Source: Allantophomopsis cytisporea (taxonomy: Eukaryota > Ascomycota > Leotiomycetes > Phacidiales > Phacidiaceae). Taken from it: 64,000 bases of DNA. A model generated the notes under the pieces. It saw only the letters and a list, made by a program, of their open reading frames with translations, did not search any database and was not told the DNA's origin. The position numbers were made by a program, and so were the translations under genes. Positions 34,017 through 45,224 of the stretch are shown here, one piece after another. The stretch spans positions 372,001 to 436,000 of the forward strand of contig CP103022.1 in NCBI GenBank assembly GCA_024752435.1, given 5' to 3'. Each line of letters opens with the position of its first letter. The stretch's first letter is position 1.

Positions 34017-35706
34017 ATGCCACGATCACAACTGGGAGATTCGTGGGATGGAATATCTGATGAAAGTACCGATGATGGAGATGGCGACTATCGAGTAGGC
34101 CGACAAAGCGAAGTGCAACCAGAAAGAAAGAAAGCGAGTACCCGGCGCACAAATGCAGCGGCAGACAGATCCCCAGAACCTGAGCTTATTATGCCTTCAC
34201 TGGATGAAGACACCCTTTCCAGTTCACGATACAGTAGTCCCAGCAAGAGAACTAAAGTCTCTCGGGCACCGAAATCACCAGAGAAGATACATGATCCGCG
34301 ACAACGAACTCGCGGTCGTGCAACCGAGAAACGCTCTGCAAATATTACAGAGACAATAGCATCCCCGAAAAAGAGCCATCCTTCCGTCTCTCATCCTCCT
34401 CAGGATTTCTTTGAAACGACCATGAATCACGTGGGAGCTATCTTCTCATGGGCCCTGTCTGTCTTCGGCCAGTCGTTAAGAATCCTGAAGACTCCCATTG
34501 CATATGGGCTTGCAGTATGGATGCTCTTCACTATTGGGATCATGACACGTAATCTCGTTACAAACTCCATATACGCTTCTTTTTCTCCTCTGTGTTCGAT
34601 ACCGGGTGTGTCGATACTTGGCCTACCTTTTTGTCCTATAAACGCCGGTGGAGCCAAACCCTCTGGACCACCAGAATTCGAGCAGTTGATGTCGGTGCAG
34701 TCTAAGTTTGAGGATGTTTTAGAACAAACAGCTGGTGGTGCTTCTTTACCTTTGGATATGAAGCGCGGTGAAGCTTCGATTAGAGATTTGAGACAGTTGG
34801 TTAAGTTCAGTCATTTATATTCTAAGTACGTGATCAAGAGTTTCTTCCATTGATTTCCTGCGGTGACGCATAACGCGATCCTCTTCAGTTGCTCTTGTGT
34901 TCTAAACGTATGTTTCATAATCATTAACTAACAAATCCCTCAGACAAGAACTCGTCCTTGAATTTGACGGCTTCATCGAGACTGCAAAAATCGCTTCTTA
35001 CGATCTCCAGCGATTCAACAGTCACGTCGGACGTGCAGTCGACACGGTACTGTCCACAACCCGCTGGACAACCCGCGTACTAGACGGCATCGCCCTCCGC
35101 GAGTCCCAACGCGGCGCAATCGAGGGCCTAACCGACCGCGCCCTCTCCATCTTCAAGCCAGCACATTACACGGAGCGCGCTCTACTCGACCAATATGTCC
35201 AGCACACGCACATCGTGTCGGGCGAGATCTCGAAACTCATTCTCGAGGCGCAGGCGCTGCTGCTCGTGCTGACTAACCTCGAAGACCGGTTGGATATTAT
35301 TTATGGGATCGCGACGAGGGATGATATCCATGCGCAGGCGAAGAAGGACGAGATCCTTGCGGAGCTGTGGACGATGCTTGGTGGGAACAGGAGAAAGATC
35401 CATGGGCTGGATAAGGAGCTCGCACTCCTGCAGCATGTTGGCGTCTATCGCAAGACAGCGCTGGCGCACGTCACAGGCACGATTGTTAAGCTGCAGGCTA
35501 TGGGTGCCGGACTGGAAGATTTGAGGGAGAGAGTGGCGACGCCTGAACTCCTGCAGGGGAGGTTGGATGTCCCGCTTAGTGTTCACTTGGAGAATATCAT
35601 GCGGGGCGTGGAGAGGTTGGAGATGGGGCGGGAGAATGCGCGACAGATTGAGAAGGATGTTATTGGGAGGGTTATTAGAGGAGCGGAGGAGATTGAGGGG
35701 AATTAA
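34017..35706 (+). CDS. Unrecognised membrane and coiled-coil protein
   Basis: Two exons, join(34017..34825, 34944..35706), 523 residues; the 118-nt intron is GTACGT...CTCAG with a CTAAC branch point. I do not recognise a named family, though the structure looks like a conserved ascomycete protein. The first 130 residues are hydrophilic, Ser/Arg/Lys-rich and probably disordered (SSPSKRTKVSRAPKSPEK). Residues about 139-200 hold one or two hydrophobic segments (TPIAYGLAVWMLFTIGIMT, then FSPLCSIPGVSILGLPFC). The rest is long helices with heptad-like leucines (LILEAQALLLVLTNLEDRL, ILAELWTMLGGNRRKI), suggesting coiled-coil oligomerisation. A basic N-terminus followed by one membrane span and a coiled coil would suit an inner-nuclear-membrane or ER protein, but this is a guess. 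Confidence 0.8.
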
Positions 35707-36673
35707 GGGGCGTTTTGGTGATTTGACTTAACGGCAACTGTTTACTTTATGATTTGTTGTTTGGATTATAACGAGATGACTAGATGAGGCAGGCGTATTT
35801 GATAATTCATGATTTGCCCATTTATGTGGCTAGACGTGAGTATATTCTGATATAAATTCAATGTTCATTGTTTTGTGAGATGCTATTTTGTCTGCATATG
35901 ACAGTGATGAGAACTGAAGTCGATAGAGAAGCTTGGACTCAACCAAATACACAATTTCACTTTCATACCGGCGCGTACCAACGACTCACCCGTGCATGAT
36001 GCATACTTGTCCAGCTATATAATACTCTTTCACACCGACGAGAATTCTCTAATCCTATCATAAGAAACTTTAAACATAGAGAAATATGATGGACCCGTAT
36101 CACTCTCTGTATACCTATCAGCTATAATGATAACAAGAGCAAGTTTGATAGTAAGAGCTTGATCGGTGATGCAACACTGTGATGACGAGAAGTTCAGACA
36201 CGTGTATAGTGACATAATGGCATAGTGACATAGTGACACTCTGAAGGTTCAATTTACCCTGCGCCTAGATAACTGGCGTCTATATGTATTTGTACTAATT
36301 ACCTATCAGCATTTAGCTTCATGCATGGAACCTGACTTGGGACTAAGCATAAGCGCATATACTTTGAGCTTAAAACACTGTAGTCTAACTCTACCCAGAC
36401 TCAAGCAATAGCAATATGTTGGCATATGTGTTTTCAGCATAATATTATTACTTTTACATATACCAGACTTCATGTGGAGAACTCAGTGTACCGAATAGGT
36501 AGTTAGCACTTGGCATTTCAGGGAAATCAACTGTTTTATGATATCAAACATCCATAGCGTATTCAATTACACCGCCACAAGTACAGGTATTCCTCCTAAG
36601 AACCCTTAAAATATGAAATGATGGTGTAAACAATCTTCAGCCACACAAAACTTTTCATCCCAGTTCCGGAATT
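35707..36673. other. Intergenic region, no gene seen
   Basis: About 970 bp of AT-rich DNA between convergent genes, which should contain both 3' UTRs. Confidence 0.5.
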
Positions 36674-37291
36674 CTAAGAGTGGGCATGCACCTCTGTATG
36701 GCCTGATCGGTGCCAAGTCGCAAGTCTATCATCATCAGCACTATTCACATAATCCCTCTCCCTCAGCCACGAAGGAATCGAGTCTATCGGGGACTTATGG
36801 GAAGGAGGAAAGAGGAGAAACTCACGAAGCGCCGCAGTGCCGACATCTATGATGGCAATCCTTGAAACCATTAATACAGTATGGAATACAGCCCAGGCAA
36901 GCCAAACAACAGAGACCCAATGCCCAAAGACTATATATGAATCAGCCATTCACTCCACAACAACTGCCTTGTGCTCGTGGAGACAGGATATCAAACTCAC
37001 TGCGTAGCACCCCCGGTCTCGAAGTTCGTGACCGACATATCGCGCTCGCCGCACATGGGGCAGTCAACGGGAGCTTCGTTGCGGGTTAGGGAGCCGAGAG
37101 GGGTTACATTCTGGAATCGTAGAACTTTGGGCTGCGTGGCTGCTGGTGAAGCGTAATGGGGTGGGTAGGTGCCGCTGAGGACATTAGTTTGAATACGGGG
37201 TGAGTTGAGGGAGGATTTACTCTTGTTGTATTGTCTGTTGCATCGGTACCTGCACCTCATGGGCGACTTTGTCGTTATTGTAATTTGACAT
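36674..37291 (-). CDS. LITAF-domain zinc-binding membrane protein
   Basis: Four small exons, complement(join(36674..36725, 36826..36930, 37001..37174, 37221..37291)), 133 residues. The protein starts MSNYNNDKVAHEVQVP, has a Pro/Tyr-rich linker, then the LITAF domain. That domain has a first zinc pair in PVDCPMCGERDM (Cys62, Cys65), a hydrophobic membrane-inserted stretch (LWALGLCCLACLGCIPYC, residues 83-100) and a second pair in CHHRCRHCGA (Cys111, Cys114), followed by LATWHRSGHTEVHAHS. LITAF proteins are monotopic proteins of late endosomal or plasma membranes. The splice choice is strongly supported: each junction restores the domain and the total is exactly 134 codons including stop. Introns are 46, 70 and 100 nt. 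Confidence 0.9.
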
Positions 37292-38629
37292 TTTGAGTAT
37301 ACTGTAAGGTGGATGATATTGGAGTGGTCGAAAAGGTTGAAGAGTAATCAGTTGGGTTGAAGGGGATATGTATAGTCAATGGTCAGTCAGTCATGCTCTA
37401 CGCCGTACAGGCTTATATATATATATGGTAGCTACCCCTCATATTAAATTGCATTCAGCTTCTTCCCTTTGTAAAGCCACACTCTAGGTTACCGTTACCA
37501 CCTTACTTGCTGTAGGGGTCGTCGGAACTTACCTAAACTGTTAGTCAAGGCAGACTTGCATATTCTCTCTCCCCAAGCCGCCAAGCAAGTCGTCAGTCAA
37601 GCACCTAACCTGAAGTGCTTGGCCTTTAGAAAAGGATAGAGCAGCTGAGCAGACTTGGACTCTGGAGTTCTTGGATTACAGCATTATTATTGTGGGGTGG
37701 GGGCGGGGAGCAGGGACTGCTGTGTGCCTCGCATAGGGGTAATATATCATGTTTTGCTATGTGAGTTGTTGAACGAGGCTGTGTGGTACTTCGTGGAGAG
37801 ATGATCGGCGACGGAGAGGTCTTTGTTTATCATTTTAATGACTTGGTTACTCCTTCACTCTTAGTCTTATTCTCATTCTTATTCTTATTGTTGTTCTGAT
37901 TCTCATTCTCATTACAATATCCAGACCGATGAGAGTGTATATGCTACTTTATGAAGACACTTTACCCCAGAATTCCATCACCTGTTGCCGGGCGGGGACA
38001 GGCATAGCTTGTTCCTATTCGTTTGGACACCAAGTGAAGTGAGTAAGATTTCCTATTCATAGAATAATCCTGGGGTAATATGATCAAACGCAGCTGGACG
38101 TCTGACTGAGGATCCGATAAGCTTTGCACTATGAATGCTACTTGGCGCCCTTCACAGCCACATGCTGACCGTTTCCGGTCCCCAAAAGAACCTCACGACG
38201 CACATGTGGCACCGTAAAATACTACAAGACAGGCGGCCTGGTATTATGTTTAATCGTTTCCGGATATGATCTGCAGCTCATGAGCCGTGTAAGCCTCAAT
38301 CCTGTTCATTGTGTCATACTGCAGACAGAGATTCGGGATTTCATGAATATCCATTGGTTACTGTACTACTACGTAGAAGATACGATGCCATTACATTCGC
38401 TTAAGAGGTTCATGAGTTGCAGGGGATAGGCACGTATTATGTATGTATGTATATATGTATGTATGTATGACATTTATGTCAAAGATGGGCAGATATCAGG
38501 CGATGATGTGTTGCCATTTTATTGCAATATGGATAAGAGTATTCTACTATAGATGGGTCTTTAAATGTATCGACCGCTTATAGTAGATGCCTACTTTGTA
38601 TCCTATACCTCAACGCGTGTAAGTACTTG

Positions 38630-38684
<55 letters not shown>

Positions 38685-39144
38685 TTGAGCTAGTGTGTCA
38701 GTTTATCACTACTGGAATCTCGAACATTTAAGGTAATCGGTCATACCAGACCAGTTACCTTGGCCAATTCAAACTGTACGCAGATATCTCCTTTCGAATT
38801 ATCGCTGGTGAGCAGCAGTAAACCTGCCGGATTCGGAAGTATTCGAATTTGTGAAGCCTCGATACCGAACCGTCATATACATTACCCGCGGCGGAGTTTC
38901 TTCAGACGCATGTGAATGGTATCCATACTTTTGAACGCCATTATTACGTATCGTGAAAGATAGACATTTAATCACGTGTATTTAGCCACTAGCACCGGCT
39001 ACGGAATCCATCGTACACGCCTTAAATGTACATCCAGTATGTCTAACAGTTCTTAGTTTTCATAAATCACCTCCTCTATAGCCTTAGGGATTAGGGAGCC
39101 AAGGAGGAACGATACCAAACATTAAGACATCGGCCCAACTCTCT
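37292..39144. other. Intergenic region with AT-rich repeats
   Basis: About 1.85 kb without a supported gene. It contains TTATTC/TTCTCA units near 37865-37915, TGTA units near 38440-38468 and the AT tract at 38636-38683. Confidence 0.5.
38636..38683. repeat. AT dinucleotide microsatellite, about 24 units
   Basis: An uninterrupted run of AT about 48 bases long, which could form a cruciform and is likely to vary in length between isolates. Confidence 0.92.
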
Positions 39145-39567
39145 ATGATGACATCCACGGCAGCAACCGCAACAATCATCCATGCCTCCGACTTAACCTC
39201 TCGCGCTCCAGAAACCTTCCCGGAGCCCGCATCCGGAGAGTCTTCCCGGGGCGAAGTAACCTGGCACACGCTCTTCTCATCACCTTCCACGCCGACAGAT
39301 TCCATGTGCGCCGGCGTCGCTGTGCTGCCTCCACGAACAGGTCATCTGTGCGCTCATCGCCATACGCAGCCCGAGGTGTATTATATCACCGATGGCAGCG
39401 GCATTGTCAAGATCGACGGGAAGGAGAGTAGGGTTGAGAAGGGGAGTGCGGTTTTCATTCCTGGTGACGCGGAGCATGGGATTCGGAATGATGGAGAGCA
39501 CGAGCTAAAGTGGTTCTATGTTTTTCCTACAGGGAAATTTGAGGACATTGTTTATCGGTTTTCGTAA
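39145..39567 (+). CDS. Small cupin-domain protein
   Basis: A single exon of 140 residues. The two cupin motifs are clear. Motif 1 is HLCAHRHTQPEVYYITDGSG, with the two histidines and glutamate that bind a metal. Motif 2 is VFIPGDAEHGIRND, with the third histidine. About 40 residues with Thr/Ala/Ser-rich sequence precede the fold. Single-domain cupins of this size include oxygenases, isomerases and storage or binding proteins, and the substrate cannot be told from sequence. The ATG at 39145 is followed directly by a second codon for Met; either could start. No signal peptide is evident. Confidence 0.85.
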   Translation: MMTSTAATATIIHASDLTSRAPETFPEPASGESSRGEVTWHTLFSSPSTPTDSMCAGVAVLPPRTGHLCAHRHTQPEVYYITDGSGIVKIDGKESRVEKGSAVFIPGDAEHGIRNDGEHELKWFYVFPTGKFEDIVYRFS

Positions 39568-39692
39568 TGCGCTATTGTGCCATCTGCTGGCGAAGCTTAT
39601 GAGGTCTGACGGTGGTTGAAAGTGGTGAGGGGGCAGGGTAGACGATAAGCATTGCGGCACGCTCAATCATACTTACTGTACATTATACATAA

Positions 39693-39728
39693 CGTCAACG
39701 TCAACGTCAACGTCAACCTCAACCTCAA
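39693..39728. repeat. CGTCAA/CCTCAA hexamer repeat
   Basis: Four CGTCAA copies followed by two CCTCAA copies, in the promoter region of the gene at 39921. Confidence 0.88.
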
Positions 39729-39920
39729 CTACTGCATCAAAGTCATCTTGCGAGGCTTTCGGTACTATTTAGAACGACTTCTTCTCTACGACATTAATGC
39801 CACTTTTCAATTGGACATATTGTGACGCTGAATTTATGGTACAAAATTTATCCTCACCCCTTGTATTGATACCATTTTGAAAGCTCAATTCCATTGCCTA
39901 CACGGCCTTCTTCACGAAAC

Positions 39921-41594
39921 ATGCCGCAAATAGATGTTCAGCTTACGCCCAGCTACACCCCCTCAGATCAAGTACAAGGTCTCGATGTCACTATAACAAT
40001 AGACTTCCCCAGCCTTCAAGCAGGCGATAAGCTGGTCTCATACCTCCTTCCAGCAACAACTCGCAAGACCCCAATAACACATGCGTCAGCAAAAGACTCA
40101 CTTGGTTCCATACCCGTAGATCTCATCACAAACCAAGAGGCATGGATTACCACACGCAGCACAACAGGCCCTATCACTCTCAAGTTTCGCGCTCTACCCA
40201 TCACTTCGAGCGTGATTCCAAGAGGAGGGTTATCACTTCACCAAGATTCCAACGGCCTCTTAGGTACTGGCTTCTCTTTCATTCCTCTTCCTCTAGAAGT
40301 TCCTGAGTCAAACCCTTCCTTGTATTGCATCACCGTATCTTGGGACCTATCACACGCGCCTTCAGGTACACGCGCAGTCTGGACATACGGCGAAGGCCCG
40401 TCGTCGATAGTGGAAATAGGTGCCCCTTCCCTGCTCGCTGACTCGGTGTACATGGTCGGTCTGATCTCCAGCAACCCGCCGACAGCCAAACCAGAGAGTA
40501 TCTCTGATTCTTATGGATACTACTGGTTCGGCTCTCTGCCCGCAAATATCGCGATCATCCGTGATCTGCATCACGACTTCTATCGCAAAGTATATGGCTT
40601 CTTCGATCGCCATCCAGAAGCTGAGCACTACAAGACATTTATCTTGAACACTCCGAGCGAGCCGCTCCTCTCTCCTGATCTGGAGCTCGGGAATGGCCAA
40701 AAAGTCAAGAGTCACGTCTTCACATACTCATCCAGCACTATCAACTCCATCTCCGACTACACATTAATCCGCCACGCTTCCCACGCGCTCGTCGCGCCCT
40801 TCCTCCGCCCGCCCTGGGAGCTCTTCCCACTCCCTAACCCCCGTCAAGACTTCCTTTACCGCGGCCTCGCCCACCTCCTTTCAATCTACCTCCCCTTCCG
40901 ACCACCAGCCCAGTTCCGCGATGGGAGGTACTTCTCAGCCACGATTTCGAGCTTGTGTATGCAATACTACACATCTCCGTATCTACACACGCCGCTGGAC
41001 GAGCTCTTCTCCCTCGCGGAGGCCGGTGACTTCGCGGCGTGCAAGCAGGTTGAGTTGCGAGCTTGGGTTTATGTCATCACCTGTGACTTCGCGGCACGGA
41101 AGTTGACTCCTGTTACGAAGCCGCCGCAGAGGCCGGTGGAGGATTTGGCGGTTAAGCCGTTGGCGGAGAGGGTACGGGAGGGGTTGGCGTATGGGGTTGA
41201 GGAATGGATTGCTATGCTTCTTGGATTGATGGGTGAGGAAGTTACAGGGCGGTGGGAGGCGGTGAGGCGGGGTGAAGTCTTGAAGTTGCCGGTGGAGGTT
41301 TTCGGAGCGAGGAGTCATAGGTTGGTTGAAGTGCTGCAGGAGCAGCTGGAATATGGATGGGATGTTGGTGGAGAGGTTGTTAAGGGGCTGAAGCATGATA
41401 GTAGGGCAGAGAAGGCTGGCTTGAGAGAAGGGGATAGAGTTGTTAGATGCGGCGGGGCTTGGATATGTGCGGAGATACTGGAAGAGAATCTGGAGGTGGT
41501 GGTGGAAAGGGAGGGACAGGAAGTTGTGGTCAAGTATTGGCCGAGGGGAGAGAAAGTTGCGAGCTGGCAGATGGTTAAGGTTGACGATTTATGA
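39921..41594 (+). CDS. M61 glycyl-aminopeptidase-like protein with PDZ end, zinc site degenerate
   Basis: A single exon of 557 residues, started at the ATG at 39921. Blocks such as YCITVSWDLSHAPSGTRAVW, SDSYGYYWFGSLPANIAII and LLSIYLPFR match a mould-specific family resembling M61 peptidases. The N-terminal beta-domain is followed by a helical catalytic-like domain. The C-terminus is PDZ-like (GLKHDSRAEKAGLREGDRVV). Where M61 enzymes carry HExxH, this protein has LIRHASHALVAPF, so the general-base glutamate is missing and catalysis by the classic mechanism is doubtful. It may be a binding or scaffold protein. The assignment rests on remembered family resemblance. The upstream spacer (39568-39920) carries the hexamer repeat and a short promoter. 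Confidence 0.72.
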   Translation: MPQIDVQLTPSYTPSDQVQGLDVTITIDFPSLQAGDKLVSYLLPATTRKTPITHASAKDSLGSIPVDLITNQEAWITTRSTTGPITLKFRALPITSSVIPRGGLSLHQDSNGLLGTGFSFIPLPLEVPESNPSLYCITVSWDLSHAPSGTRAVWTYGEGPSSIVEIGAPSLLADSVYMVGLISSNPPTAKPESISDSYGYYWFGSLPANIAIIRDLHHDFYRKVYGFFDRHPEAEHYKTFILNTPSEPLLSPDLELGNGQKVKSHVFTYSSSTINSISDYTLIRHASHALVAPFLRPPWELFPLPNPRQDFLYRGLAHLLSIYLPFRPPAQFRDGRYFSATISSLCMQYYTSPYLHTPLDELFSLAEAGDFAACKQVELRAWVYVITCDFAARKLTPVTKPPQRPVEDLAVKPLAERVREGLAYGVEEWIAMLLGLMGEEVTGRWEAVRRGEVLKLPVEVFGARSHRLVEVLQEQLEYGWDVGGEVVKGLKHDSRAEKAGLREGDRVVRCGGAWICAEILEENLEVVVEREGQEVVVKYWPRGEKVASWQMVKVDDL

Positions 41595-42942
41595 TAGACA
41601 GCTGATGCCTGATTAGAACACTGCATCAGTAAGGAGTTGATAAAAGGATATATCAATCAAGATTCTTGCTTCAGCAATTAATTTCAGTTCATCTCTGGTG
41701 ACGAGAACTGGGCAACAACTCAAGACAAAGTTCTCAATACGAGTCCAGATTACGCGTTGATAACACGGATATGGTCCTCAGAAATAATAGTTAGATCTGA
41801 GAATTACTTCTGAATTATTTATCGTAAACGACGTTTTCATCATTCGTAACCAAGTCTTGCTTGAGTAAGTAAAGATCGAGACAATTCCTGGGATGTATAC
41901 GATATACATCTTGAAATAATCCATACCGCCCAATGAGCTTTAACATAATCGTTCCATTCTTTGAATTCATGTCCAGCTACATGAGAACAAACAGAGACTT
42001 GCAAGATGAAGCGACGGAAAATCTTTGTCATCATCTTTTTCATGGCCATCATTATGAATTTTTTTCATCATCATTGTAATCACCGTTCCCTTCCGCAAAT
42101 GACATTGAACTCCGACGCAAAGATATTCATGGCTTGTGCCTTCGATAGAACTATCCTTAGGGCTTTTGGCTTTGCTTCACAACGCGACCCCTGCGAAGCA
42201 GATTGCATTTGAGACCAATCTATTGTCTTCATCAAGTGTCTAGGCATCAATACCTGATGTTGTTCAAATATATTTTGGAATGGATCTGGCCCTGGATTAC
42301 ACATAGTTGTTCAGCAGTATTAATAAAAGTTCGAGCTTGCCAGTCAAAACGGGCAGAGTGAAGCTCAATAGAAGTCGAACGTTTTCTAGATAAAGGTTGG
42401 AGGGCTGCGACGTCTGACTGAACCGCCCAAGAGGCTTGCTTCACTCTTTGTAGGTACAAAGTTAGCTTTCAAGCACTTCTCATACAGATTATCAATACCA
42501 CTGACTTTTTTGTTTTATGCAATCTAGCCAACGAAGAAGAGCTTGACGTAGAAAGGAGGGTAGAGTCGGTGCGTAGAAAGCTTATCAAAATCACTGACAA
42601 TTTAGGTTCTACCATTGTGCATTGCCTTATCTTCTTCTTGCTTTTTTAATCGCAAGTCTCGATTGGAGTACAATGAAAATGGGCAAAATATATCATGTAT
42701 TCTCAAACTTTGTGCTTATCTCAAGATATACCAGGCTTTTGTCGCATTCGCTGTATCTTTGTGGTATCAGAAGTTATTCGCTGGCACATGTTACCTCGAG
42801 AATGTGGACGACGAATGAGCATCTACCGATGCAGCTTTATGCATGTAAGTATGCACCCCTCACTTCAGTATCATATATGTATCAAACGTGATACCACAAC
42901 AATAGTTATCATCCCCCAGTTTTCTCATCTTCATCTTCAAGA
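41595..42942. other. Intergenic region with gene-like fragments
   Basis: About 1.35 kb. Two stretches look more coding-like than their surroundings. One is a plus-strand block at 42528-42605 between an AATCTAG acceptor and a TTAG/GTTCTA donor, encoding a charged helix (EEELDVERRVESVRRKL). The other is a set of minus-strand frames at 42080-42459 (WSQMQSASQGSRCEAKPKAL). Neither extends into a full gene, so they may be remnants. Confidence 0.4.
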
Positions 42943-45061
42943 ATGGCTGACAATTCTAATGAAATGTACGAGCGCATATCGCAAGTATCAGAAAACGCAG
43001 TTTTGTTGTCGTTTCTCAATCGTGTAGTTGAGGAGCCACGAGTCAATACCCTCGTACACCAAGAGAACACATCTAGATCTCTAAATATTGATTATGAGAA
43101 ACAAATAGTCAATGACCTAGCCTTCTTGGCTGCCGTTACGGATGACCCTCTAAGGGTAATGGCTGTGTGCCTGGAAGAGGGTCTAGATCAACAAGGGATG
43201 ACGATACGAATAGCTTCAAACACTGGGGACCTTGCAGATGTCAAAGCCGGATTTGAGAGCATTGCCCGTGCACTCGAGACTGCTTCTCGTCGAGGTACGT
43301 CTGAGAAGGCAGTGTCTTCATGTCCTCTGATTCACACTATGTCCAGAAAATTTGAAATTAGATGATCAGCGAGCGGTATTTCGATGTATCATCGCTCTTG
43401 ATTACCGGAGAATATTAACACGACTGAGGTCCCACCATGAGGTTTCTAAGAAAGGAAACAAGCATAGGCCAGCATTGATTTACCAATTAACAGAGGCCCT
43501 TGAACAACGAGGTGTTCGGAAAACAAAACTCCTCCAGGCCAGAGCAAGGTCTCTCCTGTCTCTTTACAACGAACTTGAAAGTCTTCCTAACATACAATGC
43601 CAATTTGATGACCTCGAAAAGCTCTTGATGAGTATATCTCAAGAAGCCACAGATTTAGTATATGGGAACAAACTCGCCGCAGCTCTTGAGATGTCGCCGA
43701 CTCTGAATTCATCCTTAAAATCACACCTGCCAGAAGCACTGGGAAAGGTTGGTCAATACTACTGCATAAGTCTCGATTTAGTGAAAGCTGCTCGACAACT
43801 AAGTCGGCTGTTTTCGTCCATCAGCATCAAGGATGTCCAGCTCGAGCCGATCTCCTCTCCTCTCACGATAAGTCAGACACCATCCTTGAGATCTGCTCTC
43901 CATGAGATACTCCCAACAACAAAGGAAGCAAAGATTAACAAAGGATTAAAAGCCAACCTGGGTAGTAACCTTCCTCTTTTCGAGGATCGATTCCAAAGCT
44001 TTTTCAAAGAGAATAAGAAGCATCGACGTGTCCATGCAGAGATCCAACTTCTCTTCTTCTATGAATCCCATATCGAACTCCTTGCACCGCGCGTCATCAG
44101 CTCTAGCAAGAGCGCTTGCTACCTCTGCAATCTCTTTTTCCACCTCCACGATCGTTATCATATACCCAGCACTCATGGCAGACTTTATCCTAAGTGGACA
44201 TTGCCGGATTTGACGGCGACGGTACCAATAGCACGTTATCAGCAATTTCTCCATATCATCGATCAAGTCAATAAGACTTTGAAGCACAACATTGAACAAA
44301 CCATAGTCAACAGGAAACGGACACTTAACCACCCAAATGAAAGTTGTCTATTTGATCGACTCCAATGGCCTCCATCAGCAGTATCTATACAACAAGCGCA
44401 TATGTCCTCGACATCGCTCCCACCACAATCCTTAGCCTCAATACAGGAATCCGAGCAAAGTCTGGAATCAATAACTCAGCAAACGACACCTGACACCCTG
44501 CAACAGTATACTGACAATACCTGCGAGCCAAGTTCCTCCAATCCCACTTCCACTCCACCGCCTCCGCCAGCAAGTGCATCGACGCCAGCCCTACCTCTAG
44601 ATCCCGAAATCTCAGATTTAAAGACACAACGAATCCCGTCATCGTACCTCCCTGAAAGTTCGGGCTCTAGACACAGAGCTGATGTGGCTCCACAATCTGG
44701 CACCCGACAGGGCGGCCCCTATCAACTGAAGCGCGGAAGGACGATACTCGCGCATTTGGGCGTAGACGGCGAGATCCGTGTAGCCACGCCCTCGATACAC
44801 GCTACCGTTTCCCATCAGGGATTCCACGAAGGAGATGAGAAGTGTCTGCTTAACTGCTCGGTGTCCATTCGGTGGTTGCAAGAGACAGATGAGGAGGACA
44901 GCAGTTTACGACGCATGAGTTTGTCGGCTTTGACGGCCGGTACAGATTTCATTTTGCCTCATTCTGGCAGTGTCGCTTCTGAAAGGTCGGCGTTATATGT
45001 CACTCACAAGCGGGATGTTATTTTCCTTGATTTCGCACATAGAAAACTAGTAGGTGAATGA
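42943..45061 (+). CDS. OTT_1508-type nucleic-acid/nucleotide deaminase family protein
   Basis: Two exons, join(42943..43294, 43347..45061), 688 residues; the 52-nt intron is GTACGT...GTCCAG. The N-terminal 340 residues are helical (LAFLAAVTDDPLRVMAVCLEE; RARSLLSLYNELESLPNI). A zinc-deaminase core follows: the HAE motif at residues 347-349 (RVHAEIQLLFFYE) and the CxxC pair Cys375/Cys378 (SKSACYLCNLFFH). Here His and the two Cys would bind zinc and Glu is the catalytic acid/base. Fungi carry many such OTT_1508-like deaminases, predicted from comparative genomics to act on nucleic acids or nucleotides in conflict or self-recognition; I know of no experimental substrate. After the core come a Ser/Pro/Thr/Gln-rich linker (residues about 470-560, with PPPPPASAS) and a C-terminal region with LNCSVSIRWLQ. 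It is tail-to-tail with DLD1, with only 163 bp between stops. Confidence 0.83.
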
Positions 45062-45224
45062 ATGAGTCCGGGGCATTTCGCTGGTTACGTGATGTGGTCA
45101 ATTGTACGAGGCCTCAGCAGCTCGCGCAGTTGAGCACATCGCGTAGCCGGCGGAATACCCGGGACAAATCGATCATGTAGACAGTGATTTTGTTATTTGT
45201 TCGTGATATTGCGGCTATCATGTT

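Noticed and set aside
34427..35586. Minus-strand frames inside the 34017-35706 gene
   Set aside because: They are antisense shadows of a well-structured plus-strand gene.
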